Shown: positions 17,980 through 26,256 of the stretch, one piece after another
How positions within the stretch are numbered: position 1 is the stretch's first letter
Layout of the letters: each line of letters opens with the position of its first letter
Assembly: GCA_903874955.1 (NCBI GenBank)
Contig: CAIQTY010000010.1
Span: 1-43,279 of the forward strand
Origin: an uncultured Alphaproteobacteria bacterium
GTDB lineage: Bacteria > Pseudomonadota > Alphaproteobacteria > Paracaedibacterales > CAITNM01
Direction: 5' to 3'
DNA length: 43,279 nucleotides
Translations under genes and position numbers: made by a program
The notes under the pieces: model-generated
Told to the model about the DNA's origin: nothing
The model's input: the letters and a program-made list of their open reading frames with translations, nothing else
Databases searched by the model: none

Positions 17980-19857
17980 TTAGGAACTTACTGAGGTGGG
18001 AATCTGTCGAGGATTGATCCTTGTCATATTATTATCAGATCCTTGAGTATCTAGATCAGTCTGATAATCTTTCATAGCCTTTGTAAAATTTTGCATAATT
18101 TCACGGCTTGTATCATCAAGAGCAAATAATTGGCTGAAATCATCTATAACCGTTGGCGTAGGAATATTTGTAGCAAACAATACATTCATGGCAGACTGTA
18201 GAGTTCCAATATTTTGTAGCTTGCCATTGAGTTGCACACTGTTCGCTAAATCTTGAGCCCAAATTAAAAAGTTGTAAGTAACACCGCTAACATTTCTATG
18301 TTCAACCGATGCCGTGTAAGCAAACAAAGTTATCAACTTTGTTAGGCTTTTTCTTGTTAATCCACCTGTGTAGCTATCTGTACCTTGTGGAATATATTTA
18401 CTGTTTAAGGCTTCGTACCAGGCGGTTATTTCTGGCTCATTTTTTCTGAAGTCCTCTTCTGATTCATACTTTCCAGAACCATAAAAGTGCCCAACATATG
18501 ATGATACAAAATCTTCAATAATACCCCAGAGTTTCCCAGTATTTTCTGCGTACGGATATTTAATTTTTTCTAAAATGTCTTTATGAAAACCGCGTTTTTC
18601 CAGACTGTTTTGAATATCCATATCAGAGATATGAAAATCTTTGACTCTATCTGAAAACATTTTTTCAAGGATGTCTAAATCATATGAAAAATTAACTGGA
18701 ACAAATTGATATTCATTACCTATTAGTAACCTTATGCTGTCGTCATTAACACTAAGCGTTTGCATTTGAAATGGATGCATAATTGCTCTTAACGGATGTT
18801 TATAATCTAGAAATTTATTATTCACTGCACAAAAAGTTCCAGCTGTAATCATGTGGGTATGCAAAAGATGGCGAAAAAAAGTGCAATCCGTCGATAAAGT
18901 TGCTAGGAGAATTCTTTGAACCGTCTGAAATCCTTCTGTATCTAGATGATATTCTTTGTTGTTTCCATAGGTTATGTATTTTGTTTTCATTTGCCCTTTT
19001 TCAGAATCGTATTCAAAAAATGCTTTTCCACCTAAGCGATATAGCCCCTCTTTAACCGGGTAATCTTCGTAATGAGACATATCAATGAAGTATCCTTGTT
19101 CATTATATTGAATATATGATGCGAACGGTCCTTCTAGTGCGAGTGCACCGACAAGGTTATTAGGGTTGTCTCTTAAAATTGGAGGATATTCAGGTGCGGG
19201 AAAAAGTTCACTAAACTGCTTAGGGTATATAAGCTTAATCAGCTGGTCTGGTTTGCTTGGTATCTGAACATTAGATGTTAAAGGCAAAAATTTGTTAAGG
19301 TTATAAATAAGAAAAGAGGCAAAATCTTTTGCAAGGGATGCCTCTGACTGGGGAATTTTCGATGAAGTGTAAACATCTGGAACAGGAATACCAAGACTTT
19401 TCCACGTTACAATTTCTTGTGCATCATTTGCAAGCTTAGTAAATTTGGGCCCCGAGCCTTTACCTGATTGGAATAGGGTTTTATAAAGTTCGGTCATGGT
19501 TTTTCTTTTAGCCCAAAAATCTAGGCCAACGTGAGACTCCAATTGTACATCTGGCTTATCTAAAAATTTTGTTGCTATAAAATTTTCTATATCTTCTTTA
19601 ATCCCGCTAAGCTTTGTTGTTCTATGTGGTCTAATAGAACTTCTTGGCGGTGTAAAACCGTAAGCCTGAGTGATAGAGGCTAAACCAAATAACATTTTTA
19701 GAATACTCATCGGTGATGAGGGATTTGCCCTTCTTATTGGAGATTTTAATTCTTCAACATTGAAAGGGTCGCTATTTAAATTACTCGCATAGACAGTACT
19801 TATTCCTAAACAAAACACCATGGTGACAGCTGTTAATAGTTTTGATTTTTTGTTCAT
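17980..19857 (-). CDS. Exported lipoxygenase-family protein (copy 1)
   Basis: 625 residues with a signal peptide (N-K-K-S-K start, cleavage near V-Y-A-S at residue 24); AAAGGA precedes the ATG. Lipoxygenase signatures: H330-L-L-H-T-H335 followed by ...A-V-N-N-K-F-L...H-P-L-R-x-I-M-H-P, which lines up with the plant/animal H-W-L-x-T-H ... R-Q-L-S...H-P-I-x-x-L-L-x-P segment; His520 followed four residues later by Ser524, in the place of the third His and the Asn/His/Ser ligand; and the C-terminus R-Q-I-P-T-S-V-S-S, matching I-P-x-S-I-x-I but ending in Ser. The family inserts O2 into polyunsaturated fatty acids using non-haem iron. Shorter than typical bacterial enzymes (650-700). Activity is unproven because the terminal Ile is replaced. 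Confidence 0.8.
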   Translation of the reverse strand: MNKKSKLLTAVTMVFCLGISTVYASNLNSDPFNVEELKSPIRRANPSSPMSILKMLFGLASITQAYGFTPPRSSIRPHRTTKLSGIKEDIENFIATKFLDKPDVQLESHVGLDFWAKRKTMTELYKTLFQSGKGSGPKFTKLANDAQEIVTWKSLGIPVPDVYTSSKIPQSEASLAKDFASFLIYNLNKFLPLTSNVQIPSKPDQLIKLIYPKQFSELFPAPEYPPILRDNPNNLVGALALEGPFASYIQYNEQGYFIDMSHYEDYPVKEGLYRLGGKAFFEYDSEKGQMKTKYITYGNNKEYHLDTEGFQTVQRILLATLSTDCTFFRHLLHTHMITAGTFCAVNNKFLDYKHPLRAIMHPFQMQTLSVNDDSIRLLIGNEYQFVPVNFSYDLDILEKMFSDRVKDFHISDMDIQNSLEKRGFHKDILEKIKYPYAENTGKLWGIIEDFVSSYVGHFYGSGKYESEEDFRKNEPEITAWYEALNSKYIPQGTDSYTGGLTRKSLTKLITLFAYTASVEHRNVSGVTYNFLIWAQDLANSVQLNGKLQNIGTLQSAMNVLFATNIPTPTVIDDFSQLFALDDTSREIMQNFTKAMKDYQTDLDTQGSDNNMTRINPRQIPTSVSS

Positions 19858-19965
19858 AAAAATTCCTTTTTCAAAATAAAATTATCCAACAACACAAAAA
19901 TAGAATGTTTTTATTAAAATTTAGTTAAAATTTAGGTGTCGAATATGTCTTTTTGATTAAGAACT

Positions 19966-20001
19966 AAAATAAAAAAGCCCACTCCAGAAAAGGGAATGGG
20001 C
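19966..20001 (-). terminator. Terminator of lipoxygenase-like copy 2
   Basis: On the minus strand GCCCATTCC and GGAGTGGGC form a nine-base-pair stem (one G-U) with a seven-base loop, followed by TTTTTTATTTT. Strong Rho-independent terminator 23 bases after the stop. Confidence 0.85.
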
Positions 20002-20024
20002 GTTTCTATCAGTATTGAATAATT

Positions 20025-21800
20025 TTATGTATTAACAGATGTTCCAATTTGGTTTGGTAAAAGCATCGTTAGATTAGGATTATGATTTTCCATACTGTCA
20101 TATTTTTCTTGTAAATCACGCATCGCTGCTGTGAATTCATCAGCATATCCTTTTAGTTCATCGTCGAATAAATAGCTCCAGCTATCAACTAAAGTTGTTG
20201 ATGGGTCATTTGTAGCATAAGTTAGATTCATATTTGTTTGCAGAATACCTATGTTGGGCAGTGTACCGTCTAAATTTACCACTGTTGGAATATCTTGAAG
20301 CCAGGGCGTATAATTATAGGTTATTTGACTAACATTTTTGTGATGTGCAGTCACAGTGTACATAAATGTAGTGATTAATTTTTTTAGACTAGCTCTTGTT
20401 AGTCCATTTGAAGAATACTCATCTCTTTCAGCAAATATGGTAGCATAATCACTTATACCATTTGGAATGCGCCTTTCTAATTCTTCATACCAACTTTTGA
20501 TTTCTTCGTGATCTTGAACAAACTTTTCATCACTCTCGTATTGACCATAATAATGATCAACAGTTTTGCTGACGAAGCTTTCAAAAATTTTCCATATATC
20601 ATTAGTATTTTTATGGTACTGATATGCAATATGTTGAGAATTCATCTTGCGAGTTTTTAAATTTTCATGAATATCCATTTTTTTAAATTCAAATTTTTCA
20701 ATAAAATCTTTAAACATCATATCGATAACGTCTTTATCGTAAGAAAAAATTTCAGGGAAAAACTGATTTTTATCACCAATTAATAATCCTATTTGATAAT
20801 CATTAGTAGATAATGTACCAACTTGCTGAGGATGCATTAGCTTCCTAAGTGGATGATCCTTGTCTAAAAAATCATTATTAACGGCACTAAATGTTCCAGC
20901 AATTATGATGTGAGTATTTAACAAATGAGAAAAAAAAACTGTTTCAGTATGCATCGTTGCTAAAAGAATTTTTTGAACCCTTTTCCATTCATCAGCACCT
21001 TCTAGTTTGATATGCGGAGGAAAATAATCCACACCTTTGTATCTGATTAATGCGGTTCTCATCTGCCCATCTTCGTAATCAAGTTCAGCAACAGCCCCCA
21101 AAGGGTATAATCCTTTTTTAACGGAGTATTTTTGGTAATTGTTTAGATCAATTTTGTACCTATTACATGCGACATGTTCGATAAGATTAGCAAATGGTCC
21201 TTCTAAACTTAAGGCTGCTATAAGATCGTGTTGGTTATGTTTTAAAAGGGGTGTATAGACTGGCGGAGGGAGTACTTTATAGTGTTGTTCAGAAAACATC
21301 AGATCTAGAATAGCGTCAGGATCTTCAGGCATTGGTGGTAAATTTCCCCTCGTAAGAGGAAAAAATCCGTTAAATTTTTCTAGGATTGAGAATAAAATTT
21401 TAGAAACAGTAGATTTTTCAGAAGCAGGGGCATCTTTTGAGGTGAAAACTTTAGCATAACCACTTCCAAACCCCAGCTTAGCTACAGGAACAATAGGCTG
21501 TTTTTCATCTTGGGGCCTAGAAAATTTAGCTGTATGTGGAACAAGTGTATTACCGAAAATATTAAACCATAGTGCCCTATTAAACCAAAATGATAGAGAT
21601 GGATCGAATTCTATGGGAACATCTGCTGGTTTGCCAAGCAGTCTAACCGCGATGGTATCCAATGCCATTGATGTCAAATCCTGGAAGCTAAAAATACTTC
21701 TTCGCCGCACATTTTGAGAGGTTTTTTCTAGGGGTTCAGATGCTATTGTGCTCGCTTGCGCAGCAGATGCTTCAAAACAGAGCAGCAACGCAGTGGTCAT
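20025..21800 (-). CDS. Lipoxygenase-family protein (copy 2), signal peptide interrupted by a stop codon
   Basis: 591 residues from the ATG at 21800. Paralogue of copy 1. Ligand pattern: H292-L-L-N-T-H297, H487 with Ser491 four residues on, and the C-terminus N-Q-I-G-T-S-V-N-T, ending in Thr. The true ancestral start is probably the ATG at 21824, which has AAGGGATAACTT before it; that frame reads M-K-I-K, then TAA (21812-21810), then S-F-L and the ATG at 21800, followed by T-T-A-L-L-L-C-F...A-Q-A-S. Together this is a textbook signal peptide broken by one nonsense codon at position 5. Translation could restart at 21800 with a shortened, less positive signal, or the gene may be newly inactivated. 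The remaining 591 codons are intact. Confidence 0.75.
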   Translation of the reverse strand: MTTALLLCFEASAAQASTIASEPLEKTSQNVRRRSIFSFQDLTSMALDTIAVRLLGKPADVPIEFDPSLSFWFNRALWFNIFGNTLVPHTAKFSRPQDEKQPIVPVAKLGFGSGYAKVFTSKDAPASEKSTVSKILFSILEKFNGFFPLTRGNLPPMPEDPDAILDLMFSEQHYKVLPPPVYTPLLKHNQHDLIAALSLEGPFANLIEHVACNRYKIDLNNYQKYSVKKGLYPLGAVAELDYEDGQMRTALIRYKGVDYFPPHIKLEGADEWKRVQKILLATMHTETVFFSHLLNTHIIIAGTFSAVNNDFLDKDHPLRKLMHPQQVGTLSTNDYQIGLLIGDKNQFFPEIFSYDKDVIDMMFKDFIEKFEFKKMDIHENLKTRKMNSQHIAYQYHKNTNDIWKIFESFVSKTVDHYYGQYESDEKFVQDHEEIKSWYEELERRIPNGISDYATIFAERDEYSSNGLTRASLKKLITTFMYTVTAHHKNVSQITYNYTPWLQDIPTVVNLDGTLPNIGILQTNMNLTYATNDPSTTLVDSWSYLFDDELKGYADEFTAAMRDLQEKYDSMENHNPNLTMLLPNQIGTSVNT

Positions 21801-21925
21801 TAAAAATGATTATTTTATTTTCATAAGTTATCCCTTTATAAATTTAAATTGCTCGATAAGGTTAAAATAGAATAATACACTTAAAAATTCGTTAAAATTT
21901 AGATTATACGGACATGTTTTCGATT

Positions 21926-21966
21926 GAGAATAGAAATAAAAAACGCCCACTCCAGAAAAGGGAAAA
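21926..21966 (-). repeat. Degenerate copy of the copy-2 terminator region
   Basis: The stretch matching GCCCACTCCAGAAAAGGGA also occurs at 19977-19995, with similar flanks (GTTAAAATTTAG about 45-50 bases before and an A-rich run). Here the second stem arm is altered, so the hairpin no longer pairs well. It shows that the spacers downstream of copy 2 and of the short relative share an origin. Confidence 0.75.
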
Positions 21967-21999
21967 TAGCCCTGGTTTAAGATTTTCTATGAATTATGG

Positions 22000-22641
22000 T
22001 TATTCTAAAATATCTCTACTATTTAAAAATTCTTCCGCTGCAACATAAAAGAGTCCAAAAAGATACTCTGCGAACTCAGGCTTTAAAGAACCAAGGACAG
22101 ATTTTACTATGTGTTTGATTTCATTTTTTGTTGGTGGAGTATCATCTACATCTTCAGGAGGAACGCCTAGTAATTTCTCTTTTAGCACTTTGAGAGAGCG
22201 GCTAACCATATATTGAGGAACAAGAGGGATAGCATCGTAAAAATCTTCTGCAAGGTTTGCGCCACGAAAGTATTTAATAAGTTTGCTTATATTTTTTTGA
22301 GAAATGCCCCCAGGATTTTGAGAACATTTCATACGATCACAATAAGCTCGAAAGAAATCTTTCGAATGTAATGTTAGGCTTTTCGTTGGATTTCCACTCC
22401 CCATAATATCACTTGGTGCTTTAAAGATAGGGATCCTGGTATTAAAAGCGAAGGCATGATCAACTAATAAAAATGCAGTGCTTAATACTTTAAGAACACC
22501 CAATAATCCTGCTTGATTTGCTATTCTTAAAGATTTTTGTTCAGCAGAAAAAGAATCTTCTGTGGCAGCTTTTATTGTGCTCGTTCCCAAGCACAGAAAA
22601 ACCCCGGCAGCTGCTAAGAATGTTAAATGATGTTTTTTCAC
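22000..22641 (-). CDS. Short exported relative of the lipoxygenase-like proteins, lacking the catalytic domain
   Basis: 213 residues from a GTG at 22641; a TTG at 22659 is also possible and neither has a clear ribosome site. A signal peptide runs to about T-I-K-A. The following segment (F-S-A-E-Q-K-S...L-L-G-V-L-K-V-L) resembles the mature N-terminus of copy 1 (F-N-V-E-E-L-K-S...S-I-L-K-M-L), and a later segment E-K-L-L-G-V-P-P-E-D-V resembles V-R-L-L-G-K-P-A-D-V of copy 2. No H-x4-H helix or I-P-x-S tail is present. It is probably a truncated or N-terminal-only paralogue; a partner or a decay product are both possible. It lies between dapF and copy 2. Confidence 0.65.
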   Translation of the reverse strand: MKKHHLTFLAAAGVFLCLGTSTIKAATEDSFSAEQKSLRIANQAGLLGVLKVLSTAFLLVDHAFAFNTRIPIFKAPSDIMGSGNPTKSLTLHSKDFFRAYCDRMKCSQNPGGISQKNISKLIKYFRGANLAEDFYDAIPLVPQYMVSRSLKVLKEKLLGVPPEDVDDTPPTKNEIKHIVKSVLGSLKPEFAEYLFGLFYVAAEEFLNSRDILE

Positions 22642-22701
22642 GGAAAAATAATCTGTCAATTTTTTGTTAATTCTAAAATTCTACAGATAATTAAAGTTTA
22701 T

Positions 22702-23469
22702 TCAATAGCAAAAAATATTACCCGTATACACAATATTTGCGGGCCCGGTCATGAAGAGCTTTTTCCCATTCCAGCTGATCCAAAGGTCTCCGCCAGTTTG
22801 AGAGACTTTTGCTTTATCACCAACTTTTTTGTGCACGTAAGCAGCAACCATTGACGCACATGCACCGCTTCCGCAAGCGGGTGTTACACCGGTTCCACGT
22901 TCCCATACTTTGAGCTGTAAATGCTCAGAATTGATTACTCTTACAAAATCTACATTGGTGCGCAGAGGAAAAGCAGGATGATTTTCTAGCCCTTCTCCGT
23001 ATTGGCCAACTAAATCTACATTATCGACAAAACATACAAGATGAGGGTTACCGACATTGACCGAAACTGCATCTGGTGTGGAAAGATGCCCAAGAGATTG
23101 CTCACCGTCTAATATCTCAATTTTTGGAACTGGCATTTCAACAGTTACCATGTCATTTTCTAGCTGGCAATTTATTGTTCCACCAAGTGTTTCAAGGATT
23201 ATTGAATTTTTTTGTTTTTGTTGCATTAAATATTTTGCAATACAACGACTACCGTTGCCACAGCTTTCAGCCTCTGACCCGTCGGCGTTAAAAAAACGAA
23301 CATTGATTGAGTTATCCCTATCCTTAGCTACCACAACTTGATCACAACCAATACCATATCTGCGGTCAGCTAATTTTCTACTCAAACTACTAAGATCGTT
23401 TACTGAAACTTCTGGGTTTACCAGCATTACAAAATCATTGCCCAACCCTTGTGCTTTTATAAATTCCAT
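22702..23469 (-). CDS. dapF: Diaminopimelate epimerase
   Basis: 255 residues, slightly short for the family (about 275). Both catalytic cysteines are present: E-S-C-G-N-G-S-R near residue 71 and T-P-A-C-G-S-G-A-C near residue 200. The N-terminal G-L-G-N-D-F-V segment is typical. It interconverts L,L- and meso-diaminopimelate for lysine and peptidoglycan. It starts two bases after the ppx/gppA stop, whose end contains its AAGGTG ribosome site, so the two are an operon. A 20-codon fragment of a related dapF lies at 17882-17943. Confidence 0.96.
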   Translation of the reverse strand: MEFIKAQGLGNDFVMLVNPEVSVNDLSSLSRKLADRRYGIGCDQVVVAKDRDNSINVRFFNADGSEAESCGNGSRCIAKYLMQQKQKNSIILETLGGTINCQLENDMVTVEMPVPKIEILDGEQSLGHLSTPDAVSVNVGNPHLVCFVDNVDLVGQYGEGLENHPAFPLRTNVDFVRVINSEHLQLKVWERGTGVTPACGSGACASMVAAYVHKKVGDKAKVSQTGGDLWISWNGKKLFMTGPANIVYTGNIFCY

Positions 23470-23471
23470 CT

Positions 23472-24563
23472 TTACACCTTAATGACGTCTAGCATTAAAT
23501 CAATCAATATTCCTTCACGCACACCTCGATCTGCTATACGCATCGTTTTCATTGGCAGTGCATCACATATTGATTTAAGAATATTTGAACCCGTTAGGAC
23601 ATAGTCGGCTCTTGTGAAACCAATATTAGATTGCCCCAATCTCTCTTCTCTTGTCATTTTTAAAATACGATCTATAACCGAATAGAGTTCATCATAAGAA
23701 ATCGTCATTCCATCAACCAAACGGCGATCATATTGGGTTAAACCTAAATGAAATGCAGCAAGTGTTGTGACAGTTCCAGAACTACCAGTAATTTGTAGTT
23801 CATTATTTTCAATAAGTGTATTGATGTTATTTTTTTCAACAAAACCAGTTAAGCCGCTAAGAATAACGCCTTGCAAAGACTCATGAGATTGCATAGTGTC
23901 AATCGGTTCTCCAGCTGCTTCGGTTGTTGTGACAACTCCATAGGGAATAGAAATTGAATCGATAACATCAAAAGGAACGGCATATCCTGGGCGACGTCTA
24001 CCGTCTTTTTTAAGCTTTACTAAAATAATTTCAGTACTTCCTCCACCAATATCAAAAACTATCCCATAAGGTATATGCGGATTGAGCATTGCCGAACACC
24101 CCTTAAGGGCAAGACTGGCTTCCTCTTCTGCATCAATAATTTCGATATCAATGTTGAGCTCTTTTTTGGCTCGTTCAACCAAAATGTAGTTATTCTTACC
24201 CCTACGACAAGCTTCTGTTGCTACAGCTCTGATACTATGCAAATGATAACGATCAAGTTTTTTGCGGCACATAGCCAAAGCTTCCATTGCTCGTTCTATT
24301 GCGTCTTTGGATAATTCATCGTTATTGTGCAGTCCTTCTCCAAGGCGAACAACTTTGGCGAAAGAATCAATCACCTTCCAAGATAATGGTTTGGGGCGGC
24401 TTCGGAAATAATTCGTTCGCACCCCTGCTACATTTACCCGCGCAACTAATAGTCGGCAAGAATTCGTACCCAGATCTATTGCAGCAATAATTGGGTGGTG
24501 GCTATCACACTCTAAAGGGCGTACCCCCTCGGACTGTGACTTTTGTACATCATAAATTGACAT
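23472..24563 (-). CDS. Ppx/GppA family phosphatase (exopolyphosphatase or pppGpp phosphatase)
   Basis: 363 residues, the short two-domain form typical of alphaproteobacteria. ASKHA-fold motifs are visible: A-I-D-L-G-T-N-S-C-R-L (about residues 29-39), A-T-E-A-C-R-R near 110, and F-D-I-G-G-G-S-T-E near 170. The enzyme removes phosphate from polyphosphate or pppGpp; sequence alone does not separate the two. An AGAAATGAAGAA run precedes the ATG. Leads directly into dapF. Confidence 0.9.
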   Translation of the reverse strand: MSIYDVQKSQSEGVRPLECDSHHPIIAAIDLGTNSCRLLVARVNVAGVRTNYFRSRPKPLSWKVIDSFAKVVRLGEGLHNNDELSKDAIERAMEALAMCRKKLDRYHLHSIRAVATEACRRGKNNYILVERAKKELNIDIEIIDAEEEASLALKGCSAMLNPHIPYGIVFDIGGGSTEIILVKLKKDGRRRPGYAVPFDVIDSISIPYGVVTTTEAAGEPIDTMQSHESLQGVILSGLTGFVEKNNINTLIENNELQITGSSGTVTTLAAFHLGLTQYDRRLVDGMTISYDELYSVIDRILKMTREERLGQSNIGFTRADYVLTGSNILKSICDALPMKTMRIADRGVREGILIDLMLDVIKV

Positions 24564-24643
24564 TTCTTCATTTCTTTTTATATTTGCTTTTTTTTATATC
24601 TTACACTCAATCAAAAGATTATGGTAGATAAGAATGTAGTCGT

Positions 24644-24717
24644 TGGGGGATAGTTTAGCGGTAGAACTCCCGGCTCTGGACCGGGCAACTCTGGTTCGAA
24701 TCCAGGTCCCCCAGCCA
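24644..24717 (+). tRNA. tRNA-Gln (CTG anticodon)
   Basis: Seven-base acceptor TGGGGGA pairs with TCCCCCA, anticodon stem CCCGG/CCGGG encloses loop CTCTGGA with anticodon CTG, and the T arm has TTCGAAT. Discriminator G and an encoded CCA end the gene. The U1-A72 end pair is typical of bacterial tRNA-Gln. Confidence 0.96.
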
Positions 24718-24828
24718 TTCATGATACAAAAGGAACTTATAGAGTTTTTGAAAAATTTTTTAGAACGCGTCAGGATTTAAGCTAGCATTAATAGTTCTTA
24801 GTGTTTTTTATTGCATCAAGTCTTAAAA

Positions 24829-25734
24829 TTAAGGGTTTTGCTTTTTCGTTTTGTTTGAAAGTTCTTGCACAATAAACTCATGCAAAGCGCGTATGCGACC
24901 TAATCCTTCTAAAGAACTTGGATAACTTAGGTACATAGTCATTGCTGGGGTTTGTATATCTGTAAACAATTCAATTAAGTCGTCATGATCAGCAGCAATA
25001 AAATCCGCCAGAATTGCTATACCTATCCCTGCTTTCACTGCTTGAAGCATTCCGTATGCATTATTAATCGATAAATATGGTAACCTTAATCCGCCGGGCT
25101 TTGCACCAAAACGCAGAAGCCAAGTGATATTTCCAGCAGGTGGTGTACCTACATCACCAAATACAATCAAACGGTGCTGATCAAGGTCTTCAGGATTTTT
25201 TGGAATTCCAAAATTTTGAATGTATTCACGGCTGGCGTAAACCCCCATACGTATAGCAGTTAATTCTTTTTGAATAACATCCTCTGTTGAAAATGCCTCT
25301 CGATAGTTAATCGCAACATCGGCCTCACGCATTGTAAAATCAACTTCATCATCAGTGAGCTGAATATTTAATCGGAGTTTTGGATAGATTTGCGTGAATT
25401 TTTTAAGGCGAGAGGCTAACCAGACACTACCTATACCTACGGTAGTTGCTATTTTTAAAGTTCCTGATAAACCATCACGTGATTCGCTAATAATTGTCCC
25501 TATAGAATTTATCTGAGCGAAAATTACGCGGGTAATTTTAAAAAGGTGTTCGCCTTGCTCAGTTAACACTAAGCCACGCGCATGGCGATTAAACAAAGTA
25601 ACCCCAATGTTCGCCTCAAGGGTGCTGATTTGCCTACTTACGGCCGATTGACTGACATTCAAAGCATGACCTGCTTCAGTTAGACTTCCTGCCTGCGCAA
25701 CAATGTGGAAGACTCGCAATCGATCCCAATCCAC
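24829..25734 (-). CDS. LysR-family transcriptional regulator
   Basis: 301 residues. The N-terminal winged helix-turn-helix is clear: L-R-V-F-H-I-V-A-Q-A-G-S-L-T-E-A with S-Q-S-A-V-S-R-Q-I-S-T-L-E (residues about 5-45). The rest is the periplasmic-binding-like effector domain. Target genes and ligand cannot be assigned: no divergent metabolic gene lies next to it, only a 47-codon frame and the CorC gene. The upstream spacer has a 9-bp inverted repeat (25935-25997), which might be involved in autoregulation. Confidence 0.93.
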   Translation of the reverse strand: MDWDRLRVFHIVAQAGSLTEAGHALNVSQSAVSRQISTLEANIGVTLFNRHARGLVLTEQGEHLFKITRVIFAQINSIGTIISESRDGLSGTLKIATTVGIGSVWLASRLKKFTQIYPKLRLNIQLTDDEVDFTMREADVAINYREAFSTEDVIQKELTAIRMGVYASREYIQNFGIPKNPEDLDQHRLIVFGDVGTPPAGNITWLLRFGAKPGGLRLPYLSINNAYGMLQAVKAGIGIAILADFIAADHDDLIELFTDIQTPAMTMYLSYPSSLEGLGRIRALHEFIVQELSNKTKKQNP

Positions 25735-26109
25735 CTTCTATCCTTTTTTAAGCAACACTAATGGCGTAATATCGCAGACATTGTTCAAATTGTACAGAAA
25801 AATAAATTACCAAAAAAAAACATAAACATACATTTTATTCTCTATAAAATTCCGAAATTAGCACAAAAATAAAATGCTATAGAATTATGCTTTGCATTAA
25901 AATCATAAAATGTGTTTGATCTAAAACAAAAAAATCAGCAAACTCCAAATAAATTTCTAACGACTTAAAATACAATTTCTAAATATTTGTTTGCTGAGAA
26001 AGGCTTTTGGAAGAGTAAAAAACTCTCTAAATTTTAGTTTTTTCTGTTAACTAATCTTTAATAGCTTGCATGGCAAATTAGGTATGTAAACAAATTAACA
26101 GAGTCTTTT
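25735..26109. other. AT-rich intergenic region upstream of the LysR gene
   Basis: No convincing gene. It contains a 9-bp inverted repeat, TCAGCAAAC at 25935-25943 and GTTTGCTGA at 25989-25997, 45 bases apart, and an 8-bp A/T-rich inverted repeat near 26017-26043. Possible regulatory sites only. Confidence 0.4.
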
Positions 26110-26253
26110 ATGCTGCAATTCATGGCTATTTTAGGAGTTTCAACTTTTTTTTCAGTTGTTGCATACAAAATACAGCATGATGGTATACAAGAAAAACATA
26201 ATTTAATTATCGGTTCTGAACTAGGAACCCTCAATAATTCTCAACAAAATTAG
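26110..26253 (+). CDS. Possible 47-residue small membrane or exported peptide
   Basis: An ATG at 26110 opens 47 codons to TAG. The first 20 residues are hydrophobic (L-Q-F-M-A-I-L-G-V-S-T-F-F-S-V-V-A), the rest polar, as in a small signal-anchored peptide. There is only a weak GAG before the start. It does not overlap the convergent CorC gene end (26257). It could be a chance frame in an AT-rich spacer. Confidence 0.3.
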   Translation: MLQFMAILGVSTFFSVVAYKIQHDGIQEKHNLIIGSELGTLNNSQQN

Positions 26254-26256
26254 AGG

